A stretch of DNA of 64,000 bases, taken from assembly GCA_025917655.1 (NCBI GenBank), contig CP084611.1:1116001-1180000 (forward strand), given 5' to 3'. Made by a program: the position numbers and the translations under genes. The DNA is from Chlorella sorokiniana. Its lineage: Eukaryota; Chlorophyta; Trebouxiophyceae; Chlorellales; Chlorellaceae. Below, in pieces: positions 48,519-60,040 of the stretch (its first letter is position 1; each line of letters opens with the position of its first letter). The notes beneath the pieces were generated by a model. It was given only the letters and a program-made list of their open reading frames with translations. It did no database searches and had not been told where the DNA came from.

Positions 48519-51500
48519 TCAAAAGTATGGCTTCCACTCCATCTCCAGCACCACTCGCCCCCTTCCAGCACTGGAACCTCCCAATTGAAAGCTTTCCTGG
48601 AAGCGACGGCGGCTGCAAGAGGTCCACGGGACTGGTCAATGCGATGCAGCCGGCTGCTGGGTACGGCAGCAACCACCGCTCACTTGATCACGTCCTGCAG
48701 CGGCACGTTCACAAGCCCCACGGCGCTCCCGCCAAACCAGCCACCCTCCTCCAGCTCCACAGTCACTGCACGCGGTGGTGTGTGTGCATGTCTGTGTGTG
48801 GGGGTGTTGGGGGGGGGGCAAATGCATGAGCGCCACATGCGCAGCTCTCACCTTCAGCTCTAGCGCTCTGTGTGGCCTCAGGCCCCAGGTCCAGCTGCAC
48901 CGCCTGGTCAAACTGCGGTGCGCTCGGCAAAGCTCCACAACACTTGGTCAACACAGGACGACTGAGAGGACTGCACAGAGGGCATGCACACAGGGCAGCA
49001 AGTGGTATGAAGCTTGCACAGATGCTCACCTGCACGCATCCATGCTTGCTGGCCTTGACTGCCGTCAGCTGCTTCTCATGGTTGCCGCAGCGCACCACGC
49101 CCTTGCTGCATGCAGGCACGCGTTAAGGAGGTTGTTCCTGTTCCACCAACAGTCGAGGGGACAGGTGGCAGCAGGCAGTGCTTGGGGCACTCACACTGAG
49201 GGGCGACCGAGGATGCTGGATACTGGCAGCGCTTCAGCACGCGGCACCCTGACTTGCAGCGTGCCGCTTTGCAGCAGGTTGCGCAGGTGTGGGTTGATCT
49301 GACGTCCCTGCGGGGCACACCAGCAAGCGACGTAGGAACGGCATTTTGTCTCTACACTGTATTGGTGCCACGCTACAAGCACACTGTGGTACTGGGCTGC
49401 TGTGCGGCAGCAGGCAAGGGCATCCTGGGGGAAGCTGCAGGTCCAAACCCACCTCAGGGGACTCCAGCATTCGGCGCAGGCCCGTGCGCTGCGCTTCCTT
49501 GATCAGCTTCTCCTCAGCATCACTGAACGCAATGTAAGTGGCCTGGGGCAGGCGGGAGGAAAGGACAGGGAGTGCATCGAGGAAACGGCACACCTGAAGC
49601 ATGACAGGACGTAGACACCCCAATGAGCAATCCCAACCCCTCATCATCATCACCTGAATGTGCAGCTGGCATCCCTTGCTGCTATGCTTCATAAACGGCT
49701 TGGCGGCGGCCACCTTGGCCCGATCCCGCTTGCTCATGTCCTGCTTCTGCTCCGCCAGTTCCTGCTCGCCTGCAGGCGGCGTCAGGTTCAAGGAGCGCTC
49801 AAGCAGCACAGCGCAAGGAGTGTGGGGTAGAGGGGGCGCACGCATGCCTCCTCCCCTCCGCCTGGATGCCTAAGTCCGGGAGCCAGCCGGCCCCGACGGG
49901 CACGCAAGCTGCGCTGCACGGAGAGGGCCCACCCTCGCTAGTGACGTCCAGCCAGAGGTCTGCTTTCTGCCCGGGCTGCAGGTCCGCAATCTTCAGCTCC
50001 GCGCGCCCGATCTCGTCGTTGGCAGAGGCCCAGTCATAATCATACAGGATCATGCGCTGGGGGGTGGGGGCCGGCAGCAAGCGATGGTGGGTTGCAGTCG
50101 GGCCCACAGTGGCAATCCTGCAATCTGCTGTCAAGTCAAGCCACTGCGGCCGCTAGACGGACCGCCCCCAAAAAAAACAAAACCACCACCACCACCCACC
50201 CACCACACACACACACACACCGGCAGCTTCTCACCAGCTCCTGGTTCTGCGGCGCGTGCACCGGCAGCTCAAAGGACTCGCGCCAGCGGGGGTGCTTGGT
50301 GGGGCTCTTGGTGGAGGTGGTGCGGCGCTGCGTGTTGCGCACGTACAACCTGCGGGTGGGGGTGGGGGTCAGTGGGGCACATTCACTGTGCGCCATACTG
50401 GCCATACTCTCGCCACGGGACGCAGAGACTGATGCACAGGCAGCCACAGGGGTGCAATTTAGGGGCGGGAGCCGCTGGTCTTGGCTCACTCCACAAACGG
50501 CGAGCTGCGGGTGAGGAGGTCCATCCTGGGCACCCGCTTGGCCTCCACCACCTCCAGCACCAGCACACCAGTAGGCGACTCCAGGTCTGCGGGGAAGGGC
50601 AGCAGCGGCGGCAGGACCGCCCTGCAAGTCATTGTGCCCTTCCGGCCGCGATGCCCTAGCAGATGCAGCGCTGAACCAGGCTGGGTGACATGGAAAGGCA
50701 GTGGCAGTTGCGGTCGGCGGGAGCTCTCCTGCCTGCCAGCACTCCCCCGCCGCCTGCCCACCCACCCTGCGCCTCGGGGTCAATCTGCAGGAAGTAGTGT
50801 TCGGGGAGCACGTACGCCTGAAACACGCTGTCCTGCAGGGTCCTGCAGGGTGGGAGGGAGGGGCGGCGGCGGCAGGAGGAGCAATGCTGGGCTGTGCTTT
50901 CCGGACAAAGCAGCTTTCATCCTCTGAGCGTGAGGCCACTGCCTGCAGTAGCCAGGCCAGCGACATTGTGACCCCCAACCCAGCTCACTGCTTGATCCAG
51001 GACTTGAGGGCAGGCTCCATGGGCACGCTGGAGTTGTTGCCCTGCAGCCGAGCAGAAAGAGGCGCTGAGGATGCTTTGTTGCCAGCCGAAGCCGCCACCA
51101 ATTTCTTGCTTGTGGGCATGTGACAGGTCCCATGTCACGCCAGCTCGGCCCCTTCCGGCCACCCTGCCGCCCACCCAGCTGCACCCTGCCGCCACGTGCC
51201 TCCCCAGCGCGCACCAGCGTGATGTCAAAGTCGAACTCGGGCTGCTCCACCAGCGACACCTGCACCGCCCCCACCACAGGCACGCGGCGCAGCAGCGGGC
51301 GCAGCGTGAGGCGCAGCCGCCCCGCAGCCTGGCGTCCTCCACGCCCACCTGCACCGGTGGGGCAACAGGCCAGGGGCGTGCTGGTGCTGTGGAATTGCTC
51401 AACGGGTGGTGAAGGGGGCGGTGAGGGGCGGCTCCCCATACCAGGGCCGGCAGCTGACCCCCCGCGCACCGAGAAGGTGAGCAGGTCTTTGAGGCGGTTC

Positions 51501-53564
51501 TCAATGAAGTTTGGGATCCAGGCCTTGTCCATGGAGCCCGGCAGCACCTGGATCTCCAGCTCCACGTCCTGGGCAGGGGTGCAGCCAGTGACGCATGAGG
51601 GGGCTGAGGCGGCGGGGTTGGAAGACCGGCACAGCCGGCGGCAACTGGCCAGGGCCATTCCCTGCCAGGCTCTGAGCCGGCCAGGGCCATTCCCTGCCAG
51701 ACTCTTGACTCTGAGACCACGCTGTCCGGGCGCATGCCAGGACCGGGCCGCTGTTCTGCCCTTGCAGGCAGCCTCACGCACCTGCTGCGAGCGCCAGTCA
51801 AAGGTGAACTCCAGGAAGCAATCCTCCATCACGTCGTTGTCGTCCATCCACACGCTGTTGGGGTGGGGTGGGGGGTGGGGGTGGCGAAGGGTAAAAAGTG
51901 CACATGCACGTGTGAGTGTGTCTCTTTGCAAAACAGGCCATACTTGCAGGGCCAGCAGCCACAGAGGCTGCACGGCGCTGTGATCTGAAGCCAGCACCCA
52001 CGGAACGGCAGGGCCAGGCACCCAAGGAGCTTTTACACGGGGTGGGCGCTCACCGGATGTCTGAGATGTCCGGCTCGCGGTCGCCCAGCACAAACTTCTT
52101 CAGGTTGATGTCGTGGATCCACGACGGCTCCGACGCCTCCAGGATGCCTGCCGCAAGGGGGCAGGCAGCAGATTGATGCCGCAGGTGTCGTGTCCTCAGG
52201 CAGGCAGGGCAGGGTGCACGGCACTGGCTGGGCAGCAGGGCCGGCCCAGCAGCGCAGCCCCCGCTCCCCACCGGGCAGGGTCTGCCACGCCATCTCCTCG
52301 GTGGCGGCCTTGATGTAGGGCCAAAGGCGTTCCACCAGCTCACTGATCCAGTCCTCATCCTGCTTGGGGCGGAGTGAGGGGAGAGGAGGGGGAAGCGGGG
52401 GGTATGGGGTTGATGATGGCAGGACTGCTTCATGCTATGCCAAGCCAGCAGCACAACCGAATTGAGCGGCAGCGCACCATGCCGGCATCCCGCTCAGCGC
52501 CCTCCCCGCCAGCGCTGGGCGGGAGTGGAGGGTGCGTGGCTGGTTGCACGCGTCTGCAGGCCAGAGATGCGCTGGGCCTCCACCTGCCGCGCCTCCAGTG
52601 CGCCTGCACCAGCGGGGAGGCGCGCAGAAGTTGAGTGGTTGGGACAGGCGGAAAGCCATGCTGTCGCACAGCCATGAGCAGCAGATGATGAGGCTTGTGC
52701 GGGACATGTGACCTGATTGGCGGGGTGCAGGCTTGGGTGCAAGTGCCACTGCGCCAACGGTTGGGAAGTAGCCGTGCCCCGTGGCGGCGGGCGTACCCGC
52801 GGAGGCTGGCAGGAGGGAAGCTGTGGCAGGGTTCGGCCCGGCAGCGGAAGCTGCGGCAGCAGCCACCTTTGCGCGCTCTGATGGGCTGGGCACCGCTGGA
52901 CGCTGCAGGAGCGCTCCTCGCCCTGGACCGTGGCTGGGTGGCCACCACTGCCAGCCGGCGCCGATGCATGCTCCTCCTGGCCAGAAGCTGGAGCCTTGCT
53001 GACTCCCTCCTCCCCAGCTGGCGTCTCACTCGGGCCCTGGCCAACCACTGACAAGACCGCCGGCACCGCCGCCGCATAGGCCTGCCCGGCAAGACCTACT
53101 GCCGCCTGGGCGGCGGCGGAAGAAGCCTCAACGGCCTTCTGCAGCAGGCCTGGGCCCTGCGGCTGCTCTGCAGTTGTGAAATCGTCGGCCACCGTATCCA
53201 GCTCCTCCTCCTCATCTTCCGGCATGCCCTGCAGCCCTCCCAGCTGCTGCTCCTTCACGCGCACAGCGGCGGCGCTGGAGGGCAGGATGATGGGTGGCTG
53301 GGGCGGCTGGAGTGGCGCCGGCTCGTCTGCGTCAGCCGGCAGAGGCGCAGCCTCCTCCCAGCCGGCGCCGCTTTCGGAGCGACGGCCTGCCACAGCCTGT
53401 GCAGCTGGCTGTTTATGGTGCTTCCCTGCCATGGCTGGGGCGGCTGCAGGCCTGCTGCGCCTGCCTGAGGCGTAGGTCATCTGAGGGCTGGGCAGGCCAA
53501 GGGCAGGGCCCGCCACAACCTCAGCGCTGGAGCGGCGTGGCAGCTCTTGATCGGGGCTGGCCAT
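48519..53564 (-). CDS. Extended-synaptotagmin-like SMP and tandem C2 membrane-contact protein
   Basis: SMP-C2 proteins tether the endoplasmic reticulum to other membranes and move lipids (established for E-Syts and plant SYTs). ATG 53564 (MASPDQELPRRSS) starts a long acidic, Pro/Ala-rich N-terminus. The SMP domain begins DEDWISELVERLWPYIKAAT, then PSWIHDINLKKFVLGDREPD, DCFLEFTFDWRSQQ, AWIPNFIENRLKDLLTFSV and SLVEQPEFDFDITL with MEPALKSWIKQ. C2A is GVLVLEVVEAKRVPRMDLL, SPFVELYVRN, KHPRWRESFELPVH and RMILYDYDWASANDEIGRAE. C2B is GTLQVRVPRAEALPVSSILG, KGVVRCGNHEKQLTAVK, VTVELEEGGWFGGSAVGLV and the closing strand VVLEMEWKPYF, ending at 48519. Few calcium-binding Asp residues remain in C2B. The N-terminal membrane hairpin is not clear; a short hydrophobic stretch near 52.6-52.7 kb is the only candidate. 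Confidence 0.8.
50204..50220. repeat. CA microsatellite in an intron of the SMP-C2 gene
   Basis: Eight CA units follow an A-run and CCA units between the two C2A exons. A second GT/CA tract lies near 48775-48800. Simple sequence within introns. Confidence 0.85.
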
Positions 53565-53907
53565 TGGATGCGAAGCGCAAGTCTTATCCTCAGCCAAGCT
53601 CCAGCATTACTGCACTTCTGCAGCACAGAACAAGAACAAGTAACATGAAACTGCTGACAATGCCGGGTCCCACGAAGCTTCTTTGCCTGTTTAGAGCTGC
53701 CGGAACCAGTTTCAAATCAGAAACGACGGTTGATATCTCTGCGCTTCAGCAGCGTAATGTTTGGCAGGGCGAACTTGTCCCTTGCGGCCGGCAGGCTGCC
53801 TGTCGGGCAGGAGGTTTTCGGCGGTGCTCACTTGCCCGGCAAGTGTTTGGTTGCATGGCAAAGTCCTCATGATATGTTTTGTGGCAGTATCCGAGTTGCA
53901 AGTCAAC
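53565..53907. other. Divergent promoter region of SMP-C2 and membrane-protein copy C genes
   Basis: About 340 bases between opposed start codons. A direct repeat CGAGTTGCAAGTCA occurs twice around 53892-53923. No known element is assigned. Confidence 0.4.
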
Positions 53908-54337
53908 ATGCGAGTTGCAAGTCACATGAGGAAGTGAGACTCACCCTTCGCGGTTTCTCCCTATTATTTTTTGCAGGTTTCGGGCCAGCCAAGAGCGTCG
54001 GGTTGTTACGCCGCCACCGCCAGCGCCGCTGCCCAGCTCGCTGGCCGGTGCGCCGCCACCGCCAGCGCCGCTGCCCGGCACCCAAGACGTCAGAGGGTTC
54101 GCCCAAGCAACACCGCCGAAAAGTCCGTCCTTTGTCGAACGCATTAGCAATGACCTCAACCTTCCAGTATGGACCTTCAAACAGAGGTGTTTCTTGTCTT
54201 TGTTCTTGGTGTCCATGCTGGTGCTCACGCTGTGGTTGATGCGGGTGCGCAGTGATTATGCTGCCGAACTTTTCTTTTATTTCCTGGGCCAGTTCGTCCT
54301 GTTCTCCTTAATGGGTTTCGTTGTTTGGCAGTTCTGA
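53908..54337 (+). CDS. Small two-helix membrane protein, copy C (divergent paralogue)
   Basis: ATG 53908 (MRVASHMR) ends at 53933 before a GTGAGA donor. The second exon begins at 53977 after TTTTTTGCAG, in phase, giving a 43-base intron that is short for this genome, so the first exon is tentative. The exon then has two PPPPAPLP units (VTPPPPAPLPSSLAGAPPPP), SPSFVERISNDLNLPVWTF and the two-helix core FKQRCFLSLFLVSMLVLTLW and ELFFYFLGQFVLFSLMGFVV, ending WQF at TGA 54337. It shares with copies A and B the acceptor position, the Pro-rich lead, the Phe-Lys-charged-Phe segment and the helix spacing, but little identity. Function unknown. Confidence 0.5.
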
Positions 54338-55192
54338 GAAGTCTGCCCACGATCGCCACCCAGGTGCAAACACCTTGTGCTGGTTCCAACCTGTTTCCGC
54401 ACTCCTGTTGACCACCTCGTTGAAAATTATCGCCGCGCAACCCATGTAGCAACACAGCTGCTGCCTGTATTGACACCAGGCCAATTGAAGAGCCCACCAC
54501 CAACATCAGCAGCAGGCAGCGACGGAAAGAGGGGTTGAACAAAGGGCAGAGCCGCAGAAAGGCTGCCTGCTGCCTGGCCTTTCCTCAAGGGGGTTGCGAG
54601 TCGAAGCAGTCGGAGCAGCAGCTCAGCCGGGCCGCTGCTGTCGTGGCCCACCCGCTGGACCTGCAGTAATGGCAGCCTGTGCAGCCGCCCCGCCTGGCGC
54701 ACCATTGCTGCCTCAGCAGCCGTTGCCACCGCTGGTGGTGTCACGGCCGGCCAGGGGATCTGGAGTGCAGCCGCCTTTGCCGACCGACCCACCGCTGTGT
54801 GGCTAAGCTGCAGCAGGCTCAACGAGGCAATCTGGGCTGGCAGAGCTGATCAAGCAGCTTCAAGCATCTGTTAATTGGCGGGGGTAGCTGCTGTGTATAC
54901 GGCGCTGCAGCTGCAGCCGCCGCGCCTGCTGTGGTCTGTCAGGATGCACCCAGCAGCGCTCGGAGCATGGATCAGCCAGCACTCCCTGGACTACAGCAGG
55001 AATTCCACTTCAAAAGTGCAAGTGTGCAGCTATTGATAGCACAGTACCGAGAGATGAAGAGTGTACATTTGGGGAGGTGTGTGGCGTGTGCAGCTGCACG
55101 GGCAAAACATAAGCGAATGGCAGCATTCGTCAAGCATGCGCTCGTTAATCTGTCTACTACACGGCAACTCAAAGTGCTGCACAGGGCTGGGC
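54338..55192. other. Intergenic region with no resolved gene
   Basis: 855 bases between convergent genes. One frame from about 54437 reads THVATQLLPVLTPGQLKSPP to a stop, vaguely like the TQLLKVINQQ exon of the coiled-coil gene beside copies A and B, but too short to call. A 46-residue Pro-rich frame at 54669-54806 has no support. Confidence 0.35.
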
Positions 55193-58100
55193 TTAGAAGT
55201 TGCTGAGATCCCGGCCGAACACTTGGGTCTTTAGCCAATCAAAGAGGATGAGCACGCGGTTGCGCAGCGACACCTGCTTGGTGATGTAGACCGACCTGCT
55301 CCACAGCGAGCAGCGAAGGGGGCGAACATGCGGCAAGGTCAGCGCCAGGCAAGCAACCGGTCCCAACAATGCGTCAACCTCTCTGTAGCTTGCCTCATTA
55401 TAGAAGCCAGCAAAGGATGCAGGCACGTGGGCTGAGCAGCGGCAGTGCAGCACTCACTTCCACACAAGGTACGCTACGCCGCCAGTGAGTTTAATCTTGA
55501 AGATGGGCAGCTGGATCTGCGGGGGAGGCTCGGCAGCAAAGCTTGGGGCGCAGCAAAGTGCAAGCTGCTGGCGCGCAGCACGTCTGCAGCGTACTGGCCG
55601 TGCCACCTCGCAGCCCGCCTCGTGGGTGCCGCACCTCTGTGAGTGCCTTGTCGTCTCCCACATACGCCAGCAGGCCGAGGTTGAGGAACTCAAACGGCTT
55701 CTTGTAGTAGATCATGCCCTGCCCAGCAGAGGGTGGTGGGGTTGTCAGAGGCCAAGGGACGAGCGGCACGAGGGAGAGGCAGCAGTCGCTGCCCCTGCCG
55801 ATGGCGGCGACGCCACGGGCGCCAGCGGGCTCCAGGAACACCGCTCCCCACTTTCCCAGCTCCCAAACAACCAGCTGACGCCCTCACCTCCTCCGCACTG
55901 TCGTCCATTGTGCCCGTGGTGCTTCCCATGGTGGCAAACAGCTGCTGGCCTGGCAGCAAGAAGTCGGCTGCCTTGGCGGGAGGCGGCTGCAGGGGAGCGG
56001 GGCAGCCAGAGGAACGCCAGGTCAGCAGCTCAGTGGGGCAGGCGAGCAGCTCACCCCAGGAAGCTTGAGCGCACCAGCAGCGCAGCGCACACATGGCTTC
56101 CACCCAGCATGCATGTCGCACCTCCTCCATGCCGCCCATCCTGGGCCTGAAGCCGCGGTTGGCCATGTGCGCCGCATACGCGCCCTGCTGCCCCGCCACC
56201 TGCGCCGTGGTGGGCAGGCGGTCGTCCACAACCAGCGAGCAGTCGCCGATGGCCAGCATGTCGCGCGCGCCAATCACGCTGCAGCGCAAAATAAGCAAAA
56301 AGAGTCACAACACAGGCATGCGCGGGTGTGCTTGGTGCCTGGCCAGGTCGGGAGAGTGCCACAGAAGGAACGTGGCACCGACATCAACCACTGCCAGGCT
56401 GGCAGCCAACAGCCAACAGCGAGCGGCGATCGCCAAGCGTTTAGGGCAGCGGCGGCTTCAGCAGCGCGATTTACTGAGGGGGACGTCATGCAGGCCACCA
56501 GCTGGGTGTGCGGCAAAGGCGCTGGGCACGCTGCGCCACGACCGCCGGCTCACCGCAGGAACGGATCAACTGCCAGCTTGCCCGGCCGCCCGCCTGGCTG
56601 GAAAGACGCTTGCTCCGGGATCTGCGCGGCCAGCTGCTGCACCAGCGGGCGGGGCGCGTTGCCCGCGCTCCACACGCACACGCCGTACTTGAGCGTCTCG
56701 CCGCCCTTCAGGGTGATGGTGTCCTCGCCCACCTCTGTGACTCGCACCCGGTGCGCACCTCCACCCCCACCCTCTTGAAGTTGTCCAGAGCGTGCTCCTG
56801 CAACCTGCAAGGGCGGAGGTGTCGAAAGGGGAGCGGGACAGCGGTCAGGTCGGCAGGAAGGCAGGTCATCGTTGCGTATGTCGTCCCACACTGCTTCAGG
56901 CCGGCGACTGGATGGCTGCCAAGTCGCTTGCCAGCCCCCGCCGCCTCCAGCACAGCCAGCCCCAGGCTCGCCTGTCGTCAAAGGCCGTCAGAATGGTGTT
57001 GGCGCTGTTGAGCAGCGTGACGCGCACCAGAGGCATCAGTTCTGGGTACTTCTTGCGCAGGTCCTGCGGTGTGCGTGTGTGTGCGTGGTGGGTGTTTTCA
57101 GTGCACTGGCGGGTGCTGCTCTGCGCGCCCTGCGGCTGCCGATGTTTGGCAGGTGCCCAGCGCTTGCTGCTTCGTCAGCCTGCCTCCCTGGGCACTGCAC
57201 CAGCTGTTCGTCCCCTGCCCACCCGCCCTCCACCGCACCTGGCGAATGAAATCCGACACAGTTCCAGCAAACTCCACGCCTGCACAAGGGACCAAATAAC
57301 CAGCTCAACACGGGACCCAGCAGCGTTCCGACCGCACGGCAGGATATGAGCACCATGCCCACGTCCGTGGCTGCCCGGTTGCAGGGAAGCGCGCCCACCC
57401 ATGCGCCCACCTGTGGGCCCTCCCCCACCACCACAAAGTGCACCGCGTTGCGCCTGTCCTCCTCGCTGGCGCCCGGCAGCGCGGCCAGCTCAAACTGGGC
57501 CTGAATGCGCTGGCGCAGGCCCACGGCATCCGGGATCTCCTGCGGCGGGTAAATTAGTGGTGGTGCGTGGCGGTAGGTGGGGTGCAGCGGGCATACAAGC
57601 CTTGCACAAAGCTAGCCGCTGGGCCGCCAGCATCAGCCTGCTCGCAGAGAGGCGGCCCCGAGCTGCGTAGGTGGCAGCCAGCTGGTAGCCAGCCACCCAC
57701 CCACCCCACCTTCATGAAGAAGCAGTGCTCCTCGACGCCAGGGGTGCCAAAGGTGCCGGGCTGCTCCCCCACCGCCACCACCAGGATGTCGTAGGGCACC
57801 TCAAACGCCGCCCGCCGCCCGTCCTTGTACGCCGTCACGCCCGTGCAGTAGGCCACCTGCGCGCGCAGAGGCGGCAGCAGAGCGGCGGCGGCGTTGCGGA
57901 GCAGGCGCGTGGCTGTTGGGCAGCCGCGGTGCCAGCTGCGCTTGCAGGCCCCCTGGCAGGGCCGGCTGCCCAGGATGCTGTGCAGCTTGGGCAACTTCTG
58001 GCAGCCAGCCGAGGAGCCGCCCCCGCCCCACCTTCTCCTGCACGTCGATGCGGTCGCACTCCGCCTCAAAGTAGTTGACAAAGGGGTTGGCCACGCGCAC

Positions 58101-59317
58101 CGGCTCCAGCAGCGAGCGGAACTCCACGGTGCCCACCGCGGTGGAGGGCAGCATGGGGGTGAACAGGAAGTAGCTGCGGGGCAGGGGGGGATGATGAGAG
58201 CAGGGCCGGCTGGCGCGAGCTTGCACTGCCGTGGCGAGCGCTGCAGTCCAGCGGTGCCTCGCTGGATGTGGCGGCTGAGGCTGCGCCCCCATTCCCGTCC
58301 CTGCTGACGCGGCTCACTTGCGGGGCTCACACACACCACCTCGTATGTGTCGGTGTCGATCACCTGGGTGGCAGGGGGGGGGGCAGGCACTCCAGCTCTC
58401 ATAACCCGCATTAGTTCAGGTTTATATTGGAAGCGCTGTCCGCATGCAGGATGAGGCAGCACACCGCATGTTGTGCCCTCTGCAGCCCTTCCGCCTGCCC
58501 CTCAACCAGATACACACGCGCACGGGGGCGGCAGGGGGAGGGAGGGCGCCAACCCGCACACCCACCTTCATCAGCGAGTGCGCGCCCCAGCCCGACCCCA
58601 GCACCAGCACCACCGGCTTGTCGGCCTGCAGGCGCAGCCGGCCGCCGCCCCCGGACCAGCTTGTCAAAGGCGCGGGTGGTGGGCAGATCGCGGATCATGC
58701 GCCCCATGTGCCGCCCCACATCCTCCGCTGACTCGGTGAACTGGTCCCTGCATGCGCGGTGCAGGCAGGCAGGCGGTGGGCAGCCGTGGCCCCGCTGAAC
58801 AGGGAGCGAGCGCGGCGTTGCAGGGCAGGCTGCACCGAGTTGTCTACGGCCAGCACAGAATCACCAGGGGCACCGGCGCACCATGCCACGGCAGGCCAGC
58901 TGCGCTTCAGTGGCCACTCCATCTTGTGTGGCTTGGACTTGTGCCGCGACTGCAGCGCCAGCATGTCCAGCTCGGTGAGGGGGCGATCCCTCCCGGGGAC
59001 AGGCGCACTCGGGGCTGCGCAGGCGGGGACAGACGCATCGGTGAGAGCAGGTCTGACCGCCGCCAGCGCCGCCAGCGGCAGATGGTGGCTGACCCAGAGG
59101 TTCCGGTCCCGTTGCGCATGTCGTCACTTGAGCTTACCGCCTTGGGAGTCTCTATGTCCTTCTCCGCCTTCTCCTTCGTCTCCTGCGCTCGTGGCGCGAT
59201 CACCAATCTTTTGCGATGGCTGGGCGCGCGCAGTGTCGGCCGATATCTATCACGACATGCCGATTGAGCAGAAAGATCCCGCCTTGCGGGCCCTCCCAGC
59301 CGCGCGCTGGTCAGCAT
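55193..59317 (-). CDS. Type II NAD(P)H dehydrogenase (NDH-2), probably plastid-targeted
   Basis: Single-subunit, non-proton-pumping flavoenzyme that passes electrons from NAD(P)H to quinone. In green algae the plastid form reduces plastoquinone (established for Chlamydomonas NDA2). ATG 59317 gives a basic leader ending [16 protein letters not shown], plastid-like, though a mitochondrial location is not excluded. The FAD site is [18 protein letters not shown], followed by [54 protein letters not shown] and [10 protein letters not shown]. The second nucleotide-binding segment is [11 protein letters not shown] joined by splicing to [14 protein letters not shown]. Then come [35 protein letters not shown] with [15 protein letters not shown], and the membrane-anchoring end [20 protein letters not shown] to TAA 55193. 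There is no EF-hand insert, so it is NDA-like rather than NDB-like. At least ten introns. Confidence 0.9.
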
Positions 59318-60040
59318 AGTGGGCTAGCAAACCCTGCCGGTTGTAGCCTTCTGACTGTGTAATCCGGTGGTTGGAATGTTATTTAGCGTTCGCAGCGATT
59401 TCGGATAGTAATTGATGGCGTTCCCGAGGGCGGGGAAGGCATGAGCATGCTCCTTCATGAGCATGCCGCCGCCAGCTGGACTTGCAATGCTGCCGTAAGC
59501 ACTCGAAAGCAGCCTGGGCTTCACGTTGTGCAGGTTGCGAGAATCAGCTGTGTGATCCTCGGTCAAGCAGCCTGTGATCGCAGAATTTGCTCATTGACTG
59601 CCCCGTTGGCGGCAGCTCTGCTCTGGTGCCGCTTTGCGGAAAAGGATGCTGCCAGTGCCCAGAGCTGAACAGCAGCCTGTCGTTAGAGCAGCTCTCTGGC
59701 GAACTAGAGCAGCGTTCTGCTTCCCGAGCTGTCAAAAGCTGGCGGTCGGCTGGATGATGGCCTCCCTGCAGGTTGGTCCCATCGTCATTGCGTTACCATT
59801 GCGAGATTGTGGGCATTGTTAACCCCGAACAAAGAACACCTCTGAAGAATCAGCACTAAGGAACACAAAACAAGCTTGCACGGCCAATGGGATCCGGGCA
59901 GCTCTCACACAGACAGGAAGGAGCAGGTGCCATGCGGGCACGATTCAGGAGCAGCGTGCGGAGCATAAAAGGCTTCAAGGGGGCGGGGGCTTGACTGGTA
60001 TGCAAGTCATTCACAGCAAGCAGTCCACTGAGCATGCAGC
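59318..60040. other. Promoter region of the NDH-2 gene and 3' end of the next gene
   Basis: 723 bases upstream of the NDH-2 start and downstream of the next minus-strand stop. Relatively AT-rich. An imperfect inverted GGCATGAGCATGCTCCTTCATG element lies near 59439-59464. No gene was recognised. Confidence 0.4.

Noticed and set aside
54669-54806. Pro-rich open frame of 46 codons
   Set aside because: Too short, no splice context, no match to the neighbouring families.
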